Shown here piece after piece: positions 1-10,745 of a DNA stretch of 64,000 nt. Under the pieces are notes generated by a model. The model was not told where the DNA came from. It ran no database searches and was given only the letters and a program-made list of their open reading frames with translations. This stretch comes from Nitrosospira sp. NpAV (lineage in GTDB: Bacteria > Pseudomonadota > Gammaproteobacteria > Burkholderiales > Nitrosomonadaceae): positions 124,001 through 188,000 of the forward strand of contig NZ_JXQM01000008.1 in assembly GCF_000832065.1 (NCBI RefSeq), given 5' to 3'. The position numbers and the translations under genes are program-made. Position 1 is the first letter of the stretch. Each line of letters begins with the position of its first letter.

Positions 1-1
1 G

Positions 2-397
2 ATTAAGGCGGTCAAGGGCAATGGTAAGCGCAAGCTGGTAGTTTTTTCCGATCCAAATTGCCCTTATTGCAAGCGTCTGGAGAAGGAACTGATCAAGGTT
101 ACCGATGTGACCATTTACACGCTGCTTTATCCGGTACTTAACGGTTCGTTACCCACCGCCACGGCGATATGGTGTTCTACTGACCGGCTCAAGGCGTGGG
201 ATGACTTCATGCTGAAAGGTACCGCTCCGACCGGAAAGAACTGTGAAACGCCCATCGACACGCTTCTTCAGGTTGGCCGGAAAAATGGGATAAATGGTAC
301 CCCGACGTTGATTTTTGCCGACGGCTCGGTTATACCGGGAATGATAACCACCGAGGCCATAGAAAAGAAATTAGGCGGGGGAGCAGCCGCAAAATAA
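2..397 (+). CDS. dsbC: DsbC/DsbG-like thiol:disulfide interchange protein, 5'-truncated by the window edge
   Basis: The open frame enters from the left edge, so only the last 131 residues are seen. This is the catalytic thioredoxin-like half of a periplasmic disulfide isomerase. An active-site CPYC follows a hydrophobic strand and the word FSDPNCPYC (about codons 16-24 of the visible part), and a cis-proline loop NGTPTLIF lies near the C-terminus. Family knowledge: DsbC is a homodimer kept reduced by DsbD and reshuffles wrong disulfides in exported proteins. The N-terminal dimerisation domain and signal peptide are outside the window. A GTG at 107 lies inside the domain and is not the start. 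DsbG is possible, but the CPYC motif and the length of the visible domain suit DsbC. Confidence 0.85.
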   Translation: MKAVKGNGKRKLVVFSDPNCPYCKRLEKELIKVTDVTIYTLLYPVLNGSLPTATAIWCSTDRLKAWDDFMLKGTAPTGKNCETPIDTLLQVGRKNGINGTPTLIFADGSVIPGMITTEAIEKKLGGGAAAK

Positions 398-443
398 CAA
401 GCATACGGGTTTGGCGGCAACCCGGTGGAGAGGTCAACGCATT

Positions 444-1637
444 CTAACGGGCCTGGGCTTGCGGTTCATAACCGGCGGGCATTAATACCCACATCCTGCC
501 GCTCTGCCTCATCTTCCCCGCCTGGTCCCCGGCCTCTGGACCAAAGCCCCAGAAGAAATCGGCACGTACGCTTCCCTTGATGGCGCCGCCGGTATCCTGC
601 GCCACCATTAGCCGATGAAGCCTCTTATCGGTATTCGGCCAAGTCGTGGCAAGAAACACTGGCGCCCCCTGCGGTACCGCGCGGGGGTCGATAGCGAGAC
701 TTCTGCCTGCGGTCAGGGGCACACCGAGCGAACCGAGAGGCCCTGGCACCCCGGCGGGCAGTTCCCGAAAAAAAACAAAGCTCGAATTCTGCTGCAACAA
801 CTCATTCAATCTGCCCGGATTTTTCTGACCCCATGTCTTGATTCCCTGCATGGAGGCCTTTTCCAGCGGCAACTCCCCACGCTCCACCAGCAACCGTCCA
901 ACGGATCTATAGGGATGGCCATTTTGCTCCGAATACCCGACACGCACGATCTCTCCATTTTCAAGCGCCACCCGACCCGATCCCTGGATCTGCAGGAAAA
1001 ATAAATCAATCGCGTCATCCACCCATAAAAGTTCTTTCCCCTGCAGCGATGCCGGGTTTCTTTCTATTTCAGAACGGCTGTAATACGGCACCACTTTGCG
1101 TCCTTGCACACGTCCGCGCAGCCGCATACTCTTGAGTTCGGGATAAATCTCGCCTAAATCGATCACGAGAAGCTCATCGGGCGTGGTATAAAGTGGAAAG
1201 CGGTAACGCTTCGACTGTTTACGGCTACCTTTCAACAAGGGTTCATAGTAGCCGGTGATTAAGCCATCACCGCTACCGTCGGAATTCAAGACTTGATGCG
1301 GAACGAAACGGCTCTCGAAGAATTGCCGTAGGGCGGCGCTATCCTGTCCCCGCATGGTAGCGGCCTGAAGACAGGTTTCCTGCCATAGCGGCTGATTTTT
1401 GAGGACGGCGCAGCTTTGAAGGAATGCATCCCATGCGGGTAGAATATCGTCATCGGTCCAACCCGTCAGCGCGTCCCAATCCGCCGGCTTGAGCACGGCC
1501 ACAGGGACGGGCGCAACTGGCGGAACTGTGGATGCCGCCGGTTTTTCCGGAACGACAGCAGGGCTTTTGGGCACGGTCGTACAGGCATTGAGCAATAGCA
1601 ACCAAGCGACGGCGAGAAAACTTAATTGGTTTTTCAT
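444..1637 (-). CDS. mltA: Membrane-bound lytic murein transglycosylase A (MltA), lipoprotein
   Basis: 397 residues. It cleaves the MurNAc-GlcNAc bond of peptidoglycan to give 1,6-anhydro-muropeptides and is anchored in the outer membrane. The N-terminus has a signal peptide with lipobox LLNAC (lipidated Cys19), then a Pro/Ala/Val linker to about residue 50. The MltA barrel domain follows, with the phrases DGLITGYYEP and IQGSGRV, and a C-terminal 3D domain carrying the Asp-rich motif AQDTGGAIKG, which holds the catalytic Asp in this family. The start ATG at 1637 places the signal sequence correctly. It is divergent from the small ORF at 1676, with only 38 bp between them. No frame damage is seen. 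Confidence 0.95.
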   Translation of the reverse strand: MKNQLSFLAVAWLLLLNACTTVPKSPAVVPEKPAASTVPPVAPVPVAVLKPADWDALTGWTDDDILPAWDAFLQSCAVLKNQPLWQETCLQAATMRGQDSAALRQFFESRFVPHQVLNSDGSGDGLITGYYEPLLKGSRKQSKRYRFPLYTTPDELLVIDLGEIYPELKSMRLRGRVQGRKVVPYYSRSEIERNPASLQGKELLWVDDAIDLFFLQIQGSGRVALENGEIVRVGYSEQNGHPYRSVGRLLVERGELPLEKASMQGIKTWGQKNPGRLNELLQQNSSFVFFRELPAGVPGPLGSLGVPLTAGRSLAIDPRAVPQGAPVFLATTWPNTDKRLHRLMVAQDTGGAIKGSVRADFFWGFGPEAGDQAGKMRQSGRMWVLMPAGYEPQAQAR

Positions 1638-1675
1638 TGAATTTTGGTTAAAGTTGCATTTGACAAATATACATC

Positions 1676-1801
1676 ATGCCAGACCCTATGTGGATACTAC
1701 TGCTGGAAGCGGGCGTAGCGTTATCGCTACTGATTCTCATCGTCTGGTGGACGAGGCCGCGGAAAAAAGATGACGATAAAAAAGATGACGAGCCGGGTTG
1801 A
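1676..1801 (+). CDS. Small single-pass membrane protein, 41 residues, unknown function
   Basis: A short ATG-TGA frame of 41 residues: about ten residues, a hydrophobic stretch (WILLLEAG through LLILIVWW, roughly residues 6-25), then a highly charged tail of Lys and Asp (RPRKKDDDKKDDEPG). This is the layout of a genuine bitopic small membrane protein, with the positive residues just after the helix. It is divergent from mltA and 103 bp upstream of gdhA in the same direction. No clear Shine-Dalgarno sequence precedes it, and TTGACA lies just upstream of the ATG. I infer that it is real from its composition and remember similar peptides in related bacteria, but no function can be named. Confidence 0.55.
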   Translation: MPDPMWILLLEAGVALSLLILIVWWTRPRKKDDDKKDDEPG

Positions 1802-1883
1802 TGCAGGCGGGTAATGCAATGCGATTCAGAAAGTAGTTTGGCGAAGTATGCATTTTGATAGAATGGTTTTGTATTTTGTATAA

Positions 1884-3248
<1,365 letters not shown>

Positions 3249-3457
3249 CCCGGATATTTCACTGGATGCGGCCTTAAAATTATCGTAAACAGCATGAATA
3301 ATGGCACTGGATGAATGAGGCAGTGAATTCAGTTTGTACCACCGACCTTCGTGGGTGCCTCGCAACCCGAAAACTTATTCAGAAATTCTCGGATCTGACA
3401 AAAAGCCACGATGCCGTCCTCCGCACACTGGAGCAGGTGGGCGGCTCCACTGAAGCT

Positions 3458-4822
3458 TTATCGTATCCAGACTGTTTTGATATTAGCAAATTCGCGAATG
3501 CCATGGTACGACAGCTCCCTGCCAAAACCGGAAGCCTTGGTACCGCCAAAGGGCAGGCGGGGATCAGATCGAACCATGCCATTGATAAAAGTGCAACCCG
3601 CCTGAATTTGCCGCGCGACTTTCTCCGCTTGTCCGGTATCACGGCTCCAGACGCTGGAACCAAGACCGAAACGGGTATCGTTGGCAATTTGAACAGCCTC
3701 TTCTTCATCCGTTGCGCGTATCACGGCGGCGACCGGCCCGAATAATTCTTCGTGATACGCCCGGGTTTTCGCCGTTACTCCGTCAAGTATCGATGGCGGG
3801 TAGAATGCTCCATCTCCCGATATCGGCTCGCATCCGAGAATTGCTTGTGCACCTTGCGCGATCGAATCGGTTACCTGTTCATGCAACGCCTCCCGCAAAT
3901 CAAGCCGCGCCATTGGGCCCATTTGTGTTGCTTCGTCCAGCGGATCACCCACTTTCAACTCCGCCGTTTTCTTAATGAACAGCGATAAAAATTCGTCGGC
4001 GATTTCCGCAACGGGAATAATGCGTTTGGCTGCAATGCACGATTGGCCACAGTTCTGAAACCTCGACTTCACCGCGATATTGGCGGCCTGTTCCAGATCG
4101 GCATCTTTCAATATAATGAACGCATCCGAGCCGCCTAGTTCTAATACACATTTCTTCAAATGCTGCCCCGCGTGCGCGGCAACTTTACGCCCGGCGGTCT
4201 CCGAGCCGGTGAGCGTCACCGCATGAACGTAATGACTGGCGATGGCCTCACCCACATCGGCAGCCTCGATCATGAGCGTGGTAATAAGATGCGGAGCGAA
4301 TCCTGCATCGCGAAACAATTGCTCCAGCACTAACGCGCATTGCGGCACGTTGGAAGCATGTTTCAGGACGCACGCGTTACCCGCCATCAGTGCGGGCGCC
4401 GCAAAGCGGATAACCTGAAAGAACGGAAAATTCCAAGGCATTACACCCAGGACGACACCCAACGGATCATAGGAAACATAGCTCTTTCCGGCATCGGTTC
4501 GAACCATTTCGGCTTGCATGAAATGTTCGGCATGGACCGCATAATAATCACACGCAAGCGCACATTTTTCGACTTCTGCGCGACCTTCGCGCAGGGGCTT
4601 TCCCATTTCTACAGCCATTAGTCCGGCATATTCGTCAGCCCTCTGGTGTAGCAGCATGGCAGCGCGATTCATATGCTCCGCGCGTTCGGCAAATGTTGTG
4701 TGTGCCGAAAGTTGCTGAGCGTTGTATGCCTGCTCCAGAATTGACGCGAGATGATGGCTGTCCCAGCTGGTATAAGTTTTCAAGGTTTTATTGGTCGCGG
4801 GGTTTAGGCTGATATACGGCAT
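3458..4822 (-). CDS. NAD(P)-dependent aldehyde dehydrogenase, succinate-semialdehyde dehydrogenase (Sad/GabD-like)
   Basis: 454 residues of the ALDH superfamily. It has the cofactor loop GVMPWNFPFFQ (residues 126-136), the general-base Glu228 in LELGGSDAF, the catalytic Cys262 in NCGQSCIAAKR, and the late motif EELFGPVAAV. The shortness (no N-terminal extension) and the opening 'ISLNPATNKTL' resemble the Sad/YneI branch, which oxidises succinate semialdehyde to succinate. The next gene, convergent with it, is glutamate dehydrogenase, and both would touch the 2-oxoglutarate/glutamate/succinate node, so the substrate guess is reasonable. It remains an inference, because ALDH specificity is hard to read from sequence. 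The start ATG at 4822 gives the usual family N-terminus. Confidence 0.85.
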   Translation of the reverse strand: MPYISLNPATNKTLKTYTSWDSHHLASILEQAYNAQQLSAHTTFAERAEHMNRAAMLLHQRADEYAGLMAVEMGKPLREGRAEVEKCALACDYYAVHAEHFMQAEMVRTDAGKSYVSYDPLGVVLGVMPWNFPFFQVIRFAAPALMAGNACVLKHASNVPQCALVLEQLFRDAGFAPHLITTLMIEAADVGEAIASHYVHAVTLTGSETAGRKVAAHAGQHLKKCVLELGGSDAFIILKDADLEQAANIAVKSRFQNCGQSCIAAKRIIPVAEIADEFLSLFIKKTAELKVGDPLDEATQMGPMARLDLREALHEQVTDSIAQGAQAILGCEPISGDGAFYPPSILDGVTAKTRAYHEELFGPVAAVIRATDEEEAVQIANDTRFGLGSSVWSRDTGQAEKVARQIQAGCTFINGMVRSDPRLPFGGTKASGFGRELSYHGIREFANIKTVWIR

Positions 4823-4936
4823 GATGTGCTATTCTTTAAATGAGATATCAAAGTTAAAGGATGGTCAGCAGTCAAAAAAAACCAACCGCTGTCCGTTCGA
4901 TTTTTCATTCCGGATATTTATTATGTATAGCAGGTT

Positions 4937-6925
4937 ATGAAAAAGTTTTTTGCGGGATCAGCCGGGTTAGCGGGATTAGTAGGCTTCTCCGTTGCGATTT
5001 GCGCAGGTAGCCTGGCGGCCAGCCAGGACGATGATTTCATGGCCATGAGGCAGGCGTTCCAGGTAGGAGACTCCGCCCGCGTGGCCTTTTATGCCCAGCG
5101 GTTGCAGGGGTATGTGCTGGAACCCTACGCAGCGTACTATCAGCTCCGTCCACAGTTGGAAAATACGATTGTGAGTGCGGACACCATAAAAAAGTTTCTT
5201 GACCGCTATCAGGATAGTCCGCTGGGCGACCGCTTGCAAGGTGATTGGCTGAAAGCCTTGGGCAAGACACAGCAGTGGAAGTTATTCGCCGAAGGGTATC
5301 TGGAGCTGATCAACGGCGACACCGAACTCACCTGCTATTCCCTGCAGCAACGCCTTAGCGTAAACGATGACAGCGCCTACAATGCCGCGCGCCCGCTATG
5401 GTTCAACGGACGCGATCTACCGGAAAGCTGCACGCCGGTATTCGACATACTTATCAGCGCAGGCACATTGACAATGGAAGACGTGTGGACACGGCTGCGT
5501 CTGGCGCTGGAAATGGGTAATGTGAGCGTGGCGAAACGAATCAACCAGTATCTCCCGGTTAATCAGGCACTTAATGAACGAAAGTTAACCGCGGCCACGG
5601 ACAATCCCCTGCGGTATCTGGAGAAACACCGGAACCAAATAAAGACGCGGGCCGACCGGGAGATTGCCCTTTTTGCGATGCTACGCCTGCTGCGTAGCGG
5701 CCCTGATCAGGCTTACACTTATTGGGGCAGGATACGCGGTCAATTCACCGAAGCGGACCGTGCGTACTTCATGGTGCAATTAGCGGATCAGGCAGCGCGC
5801 AGACTTAATCCGCATGCATTGGACTGGTTCAGGGAAGCTGCCAATATTGGAAGCACACCGCTTCCGCTATCGGATGCACAACTTGGCTGGAAGGCGCGGG
5901 CGGCGTTGCGGATTGGGAACTGGGGGCTGGTACTGGAGACCATCGAAGCCATGTCGGCCGCGGAACAAGAGATGGGAGTATGGCGTTACTGGAAAGCGCG
6001 AGCCCTGAAAGCGCAGGGCAAGACAGTGGAAGCGAATGCTATTCTTGCTCCATTAAGTACCGAGCACAATTTTTACGGCCAATTGGCCGAAGAAGAATTG
6101 GGTGTCGTGATGAGTGCGCTGGCCGAACCCTATAAAGCCACAAGGGAGGAAATCGCCGTAATCGAGCGGTCACCGGGAATTCAACGGTCGTTGGCTTTGT
6201 ATCGCCTGAACCTGCGTACCGAGGCTATCCGCGAGTGGGCTTGGGCGATCCGCGATTTCGACGACCGGCAGCTGCTTGCCGCCGCTGAAGTCGCACGGCG
6301 TAACGGGCTCTACGATCGTGCCATACATACCGCTGATAGAACCCGTCTACAGCATGATTTCAGCCTGCGCTTCCTTGCCCCTCATCGCGAGGTTATGCGC
6401 GATGTCCTGAAGCAACAAGAGCTTGACGAAGCCTGGGTATACGGTCTTATCCGCCAGGAAAGCCGCTTCATCAGCGATGCCAGATCCAGCGCCGGCGCAA
6501 TGGGCCTGATGCAATTGATGCCGGCTACCGCAAAATGGGTAGCAAAAAAAATGGGAATGCAGAAATACCATAAAACGCTTGTGACCGAAGTGAATACCAA
6601 TCTGATGTTGGGCACATACTATCTCAAGCACGTTCTGACGTTGTTCGATAACCAGTCGCTGATGGCTTCTGCGGCTTACAATGCCGGTCCGGGACGGGCA
6701 CGGCAATGGCGCGATGAGAAACCGCTGGAAGGCGCCATCTACGCCGAAACCATTCCCTTCAGTGAAACCCGGGATTATGTAAAAAAGGTGATGAGCAATT
6801 CCATGTATTATGCGAGCACATTCGGTCATCAGATGAGGACACTGAGGCAACGGCTTGGCATCGTCCCGTCGAAAAACGGCGCGGATGTTTCCGAAGAGGA
6901 AGATAAGCCAGATGAAAATCAATAA
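4937..6925 (+). CDS. slt: Soluble lytic murein transglycosylase (Slt70-type)
   Basis: 662 residues with an N-terminal signal peptide (MKKFFAG through about residue 30). A long all-alpha superhelical 'doughnut' region of TPR-like helices runs to about residue 480. A C-terminal goose-lysozyme-like SLT domain follows, with catalytic Glu in RQESRF (about residue 509), then SSAGAMGLMQLMPATA and the AYNAGPGR motif. It degrades peptidoglycan exolytically in the periplasm. The acidic C-terminal tail (EEEDKPDENQ) overlaps the start of the next gene by 14 bp, so the pair is probably translationally coupled. Length and motif order are normal for Slt70. Confidence 0.94.
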   Translation: MKKFFAGSAGLAGLVGFSVAICAGSLAASQDDDFMAMRQAFQVGDSARVAFYAQRLQGYVLEPYAAYYQLRPQLENTIVSADTIKKFLDRYQDSPLGDRLQGDWLKALGKTQQWKLFAEGYLELINGDTELTCYSLQQRLSVNDDSAYNAARPLWFNGRDLPESCTPVFDILISAGTLTMEDVWTRLRLALEMGNVSVAKRINQYLPVNQALNERKLTAATDNPLRYLEKHRNQIKTRADREIALFAMLRLLRSGPDQAYTYWGRIRGQFTEADRAYFMVQLADQAARRLNPHALDWFREAANIGSTPLPLSDAQLGWKARAALRIGNWGLVLETIEAMSAAEQEMGVWRYWKARALKAQGKTVEANAILAPLSTEHNFYGQLAEEELGVVMSALAEPYKATREEIAVIERSPGIQRSLALYRLNLRTEAIREWAWAIRDFDDRQLLAAAEVARRNGLYDRAIHTADRTRLQHDFSLRFLAPHREVMRDVLKQQELDEAWVYGLIRQESRFISDARSSAGAMGLMQLMPATAKWVAKKMGMQKYHKTLVTEVNTNLMLGTYYLKHVLTLFDNQSLMASAAYNAGPGRARQWRDEKPLEGAIYAETIPFSETRDYVKKVMSNSMYYASTFGHQMRTLRQRLGIVPSKNGADVSEEEDKPDENQ

Positions 6926-7850
6926 CGTATGCATTATTGGCGGCAGCGGATTTGTCGGCAAGCATATCGCCAACGTACTGACGACACAGGAAATCAACCT
7001 CCGTATCCCGACTCGCCACCGCGAACGCGCTAAAGAACTGCTGGTGCTGCCGACGGTGGATGTCGTGGAAACCAATGTCCATGATGACGCGGCACTTGAT
7101 CGCCTGCTCGTGGGAATGGATGCGGTCATCAATCTGGTGGGTATTCTGCATGGCGACTTCAAAACTGCGCATGTGGAATTACCGCGTAAAATCGTGGCTG
7201 CGTGTACCCGTAACGGAATAGCGCGGCTATTGCATATGAGTGCGCTTAAAGCAGGTACCGACCGCCCCAGCGAGTATTTGCGCACCAAGGGAGAAGGCGA
7301 ACAGATCGTGATGGCGTCCAGTTTGACGACCACCACTTTCAGGCCATCGGTCATCTTCGGACCCGGGGATTCTTCTATTAGTCTATTTGCCAGGCTGGCC
7401 CGGCGGCTGCCGATATTGCCGCTGGCGTCGCCCGATGCGAAATTCCAGCCGGTATTTGTCGAAAATGTGGCGCACGCATTCGCCGCCAGCCTGGAAAATC
7501 CTGACACTTTCGGTCAGAGTTACGATCTATGCGGCCCCCAATGCTACACCCTGCGGCAATTGGTAGAATACGCGGCGCATGTAACCGGACATAAGCCGGC
7601 CATTATCGGTCTTGGTGACGGCCTCTCTTATCTGCAGGCACTGATGATGGAGTCTCTGCCCGGCAAGCTCATGACCCGGGACAATTATTATTCGATGAAA
7701 GTGGATAGTGTATGCGATTCCGGTCACAATAATCTCGCGGAAGTCTGGGGCATCCGGCCCACCGCGATGGAAGAGGTGGCGCCGCTGTATCTGGCAAACC
7801 GTATGCCGCGAGAGCGGTACGATCGCTTCCGCCATCGGGCAGGGCGATAA
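6912..7850 (+). CDS. NAD(P)-binding epimerase-like protein (atypical SDR, NDUFA9/complex-I-associated type)
   Basis: 312 residues from the ATG at 6912, which directly precedes the Rossmann motif GGSGFVGKH. An upstream in-frame ATG at 6855 would add 19 residues read from the slt tail and is unlikely. After the nucleotide loop come the strand VINLVGIL and a region where the classical SDR YxxxK appears as the weaker EYLRTKGEGE. This matches the atypical SDRs related to the mitochondrial complex I subunit NDUFA9. The substrate is unknown; NAD(P) binding is all that can be claimed. The start lies inside the last codons of slt, and cca follows after 21 bp, suggesting an slt-epimerase-cca transcription unit. 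Confidence 0.82.
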   Translation: MKINNVCIIGGSGFVGKHIANVLTTQEINLRIPTRHRERAKELLVLPTVDVVETNVHDDAALDRLLVGMDAVINLVGILHGDFKTAHVELPRKIVAACTRNGIARLLHMSALKAGTDRPSEYLRTKGEGEQIVMASSLTTTTFRPSVIFGPGDSSISLFARLARRLPILPLASPDAKFQPVFVENVAHAFAASLENPDTFGQSYDLCGPQCYTLRQLVEYAAHVTGHKPAIIGLGDGLSYLQALMMESLPGKLMTRDNYYSMKVDSVCDSGHNNLAEVWGIRPTAMEEVAPLYLANRMPRERYDRFRHRAGR

Positions 7851-7871
7851 AATTCTCGTTCTTCATAACTC

Positions 7872-9104
7872 ATGAAAATCTACCTGGTAGGCGGCTCCGT
7901 ACGCGACGAGATTCTGGGTCTGCCGGTTACCGACCATGACTACGTCGTGGTGGGATCCTCGCCGGATGAGATGGTGCGGCTTGGCTATCGCCCGGTGGGG
8001 AAAGACTTCCCCGTTTTCCTCCATCCTCAAAGCCAGGAGCAATATGCGCTTGCCCGTACAGAGCGCAAAGTTTCCCGTGGCTACAAGGGCTTTGAAGTTT
8101 ATGCTTCCCCTGAAGTCACATTGCGGGAGGATCTGGCACGGCGCGATCTCACGATCAACGCCATCGCCAAGGATCAGGACGGCAACATCATCGACCCATT
8201 CGACGGCGTGGGCGACCTCGAAGCCGGGCTGCTGCGCCATATCAGTCCGGCATTTACCGAAGACCCGGTTCGGGTACTGCGGACAGCACGTTTCGCCGCG
8301 CGCTTCGCATTTCATATTGCGCCTGAAACCCTCGCGCTGATGAGTGAGATGGTACACAACGGTGAAGTGGATGCCCTGGTACCGGAACGGGTGTGGCAGG
8401 AGTTTGCTCGCGGCTTGATGGAACACAAGCCTTCGCGCATGTTTTATGCGCTGCGGGAATGCAGTGCGCTGACCCGCATCATGCCCGAAGTGGATGCGTT
8501 GTTCGGCGTACCTCAGCCGGCACAATATCATCCCGAAATTGATACGGGGGTGCATGTGATGATGGTGATCGATCACGCTGCTTCAAGAAATTATTCGCTG
8601 CCGGTACGCTTCGCTTCCCTGACCCATGACCTCGGCAAAGGCACCACACCGCCAGAGGAGTGGCCCCGCCATATCGGTCACGAAGCCCGCAGCGTAAAGC
8701 TGGTGAGGGACTTATGCGAGCGCATCAGAACACCTAACGATGCCCGTGATCTGGCATTGCTGGTCGCCCGCTACCATGGTGATGTACATCATGCGGCGGA
8801 ACTGCGTCCCGCAACCATTGCAAACATGCTGCAAGGCGTGGATGCCTATCGCAAGCCGGAACGCTTCGAAGAATTTCTGCAAGCTTGCGCGTGCGACTTT
8901 CATGGCCGGCCGGGTTATGCCGAAAAACCTTATCCCCAGGCGGAACGGTTGCGCGAAGCATTTGGTGCAGCCAGGAGCGTGGATTCAGGTGCAATTGCCG
9001 CCGAGTTGGCCCGGTCCGTTCCTGATTCCGTCCGTTTGCCGACCGCAATCAACACCAAGGTGAGCGAAGCGCGTATCGCCGAAATCAAAATGCGGCTGGC
9101 CTGA
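7872..9104 (+). CDS. cca: Multifunctional CCA protein: tRNA nucleotidyltransferase with HD domain
   Basis: 410 residues. It adds or repairs the 3'-terminal CCA of tRNAs. The class II nucleotidyltransferase head has LVGGSVRD at the very N-terminus, followed by the metal-binding DHDY (DxD) motif and the motif [10 protein letters not shown]. Tail motifs such as [16 protein letters not shown] follow. The C-terminal third holds an HD phosphohydrolase domain with THDLGKG. Family knowledge: the gammaproteobacterial-type enzyme with this domain also has phosphatase and 2',3'-cyclic phosphodiesterase activity. The start ATG at 7872 matches the family N-terminus (MKIYLVGG). It is third in the slt-epimerase-cca group. 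Confidence 0.96.
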   Translation: MKIYLVGGSVRDEILGLPVTDHDYVVVGSSPDEMVRLGYRPVGKDFPVFLHPQSQEQYALARTERKVSRGYKGFEVYASPEVTLREDLARRDLTINAIAKDQDGNIIDPFDGVGDLEAGLLRHISPAFTEDPVRVLRTARFAARFAFHIAPETLALMSEMVHNGEVDALVPERVWQEFARGLMEHKPSRMFYALRECSALTRIMPEVDALFGVPQPAQYHPEIDTGVHVMMVIDHAASRNYSLPVRFASLTHDLGKGTTPPEEWPRHIGHEARSVKLVRDLCERIRTPNDARDLALLVARYHGDVHHAAELRPATIANMLQGVDAYRKPERFEEFLQACACDFHGRPGYAEKPYPQAERLREAFGAARSVDSGAIAAELARSVPDSVRLPTAINTKVSEARIAEIKMRLA

Positions 9105-9245
9105 GCTGCAGAGGATGGGCGGGATATGTCACAACAGGCTTCGATCTGGTTCTTGAGCAGCCTATGCCAATTTGTCAGGTTTCTCACCGGCATTTTTGGT
9201 GCTTTTTGGGAACGCGGTGATGATAATCGCTAAGCCCGGTGATGA

Positions 9246-9998
9246 TTACCGCGGTTTGCGGGGCGCCTTGGCGAACAGCCAGTCATAGAGGAAATCAGGA
9301 AGTAATTTTAAAAGCCGCGCGACAATCGCCATTTGCCAGGGAATCACGGCGAACAATGTTTTATTCCTGATAATACAAGCAATTCTTTCAGCAGCCTCAT
9401 CCGCTGTGAGGATGAAGGGCATGCGAAAAGGATTATTCGCCGTCATCGGTGTGACGATATAGCCGGGACAAACGGTAATGACGGATACACCCCTGCCATA
9501 CATTTCCACGCGCAGGCTTTCCAGATAGCTAATGGCGGCTGCTTTGGATGCTGAGTAAGCACCACCGCCGGGAAGACCTCGATAGCCGGCAACACTGGCG
9601 ATGCCGACCAGGCTGCCTCGGCCGGATGTCCGCATGGCGACAATAAACGGCTGAAAAAGGTTGACCATCCCCGTAACATTGGTAGCGAGAATGTCCTCGA
9701 AAACCTCGCTGTCTTCGGCGTATTCCGTGAGAGTGCCGCGACTAATACCGGCATTGGCGATGACGATGTCGGGACAGCCATGACGCTGCATGAAATCCCG
9801 CGCAACCGCCTGGATTGCAATCGTATCGCGGACATCCGCGACGTAGGCTGACGCGCTGGGTAGTTCCGACGAAAGGTTTTCCAGCAGGGCTCTGCGCCTT
9901 GCAATCAAACCAACCGTTGCACCCATGCCTGTATAGTGTTGCGCCAGTGCTCGGCCCAAGCCGCTGGATGCACCGCTAATGATGACTTTTAACGGCAT
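9246..9998 (-). CDS. Short-chain dehydrogenase/reductase
   Basis: 250 residues of a classical SDR. It has the cofactor motif GASSGLGRA (TGxxxGxG type) at residues 9-17, the structural NAG in 'IANAGIS', a Ser in the strand GIASVAG, and the catalytic pair YSASKAA (YxxxK). The C-terminus is hydrophobic with basic residues (FLYDWLFAKAPRKPR) and may touch the membrane. An NAD(P)-dependent oxidoreductase is certain; the substrate is not readable. It ends 40 bp before the dsbA start-side neighbour and shares its strand, but no functional link is evident. The 141 bp between cca and this gene hold nothing recognisable. Confidence 0.9.
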   Translation of the reverse strand: MPLKVIISGASSGLGRALAQHYTGMGATVGLIARRRALLENLSSELPSASAYVADVRDTIAIQAVARDFMQRHGCPDIVIANAGISRGTLTEYAEDSEVFEDILATNVTGMVNLFQPFIVAMRTSGRGSLVGIASVAGYRGLPGGGAYSASKAAAISYLESLRVEMYGRGVSVITVCPGYIVTPMTANNPFRMPFILTADEAAERIACIIRNKTLFAVIPWQMAIVARLLKLLPDFLYDWLFAKAPRKPR

Positions 9999-10038
9999 TA
10001 GCGCCGGGTTTGCATGAAACAGCCAGCCAGATATCGCG

Positions 10039-10689
10039 CTATTTCTTTATCCTCTCCCTGCGTACTTTCTCAATCAGTTCATCCAGTGTCTTGATAGTAT
10101 CCTCGGGTGTGCCTCCCATTCTTCCACTGGTCAGGTACCTGCCATCCACCACCAACGCAGGCACGCCGGAGAGCCGGTACTCCTTCGACATACGTACGGA
10201 CTGGGGCACCTGCTGGTTCTGAACCGAAAAAGAATTATAGGCATCGATAAACTTCTGCCGGTCTACTCCCTGTTTGGCTACCCAATCGAACAATACCTCA
10301 TCTTTAGTCAGATCAATTTTGCCGATATGAATCGCGTCGTAGACTTTATCATGCAGCCGGTCTCTTACCCCAAGTGCTTCCAGTGCATAAAAAGTTTTTG
10401 CACCGGGAGTCCAGTTGATGCGAAAGATAGCGGGGACGTAACGAAAGCTTACATCTTTCGGCATGGTCTTGAGCCAGGCGCTGATGTGTGGATGTAAAGC
10501 GTAGCAGTGCGGGCAGCCGTACCAGAAGAATTCGAGAACTTCGATATTTTTTCCGCTATCCGTTGGCTGAGGTTGCGGCAGAACTGTGTAATCACGTCCT
10601 TCCACTAGCTCTGCTTGGGCGCCGGAGATGCCGGTAATGCCCATGCCGGCAAGCAGAAGAACTACCGCAAGTAAACGCATTGAATTCAT
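10039..10689 (-). CDS. dsbA: Thiol:disulfide oxidoreductase DsbA
   Basis: 216 residues. It introduces disulfide bonds into exported proteins in the periplasm and is re-oxidised by DsbB. A cleavable signal peptide ends near AQA-EL (residues 24-28). The thioredoxin fold carries the DsbA-type active site CPHC (Cys59-Cys62) in FFWYGCPHCY, and the cis-Pro loop SGVPALVVDG near residue 170. The ATG at 10689 is preceded by a strong AAGGAG ribosome site. The gene lies 56 bp downstream of the SPOR-domain gene and may be cotranscribed with it. Together with the DsbC-like gene at the left edge, the window encodes both the oxidation and isomerisation arms of the Dsb system. Confidence 0.95.
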   Translation of the reverse strand: MNSMRLLAVVLLLAGMGITGISGAQAELVEGRDYTVLPQPQPTDSGKNIEVLEFFWYGCPHCYALHPHISAWLKTMPKDVSFRYVPAIFRINWTPGAKTFYALEALGVRDRLHDKVYDAIHIGKIDLTKDEVLFDWVAKQGVDRQKFIDAYNSFSVQNQQVPQSVRMSKEYRLSGVPALVVDGRYLTSGRMGGTPEDTIKTLDELIEKVRRERIKK

Positions 10690-10745
10690 TCTTTTCTCCT
10701 TGAGATAAATGGGATACTTTATTCACACCGGAATAGGCGGCCTTC

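Noticed and set aside
615-1018. Open frames on the plus strand and another minus-strand frame inside mltA
   Set aside because: They lie wholly within the well-supported mltA frame, lack ribosome sites and give Arg/Pro-rich translations typical of shadow frames.
6347-7507. 386-codon minus-strand frame across slt and the epimerase gene
   Set aside because: It spans two genes with clear families on the other strand and has no recognisable domain.
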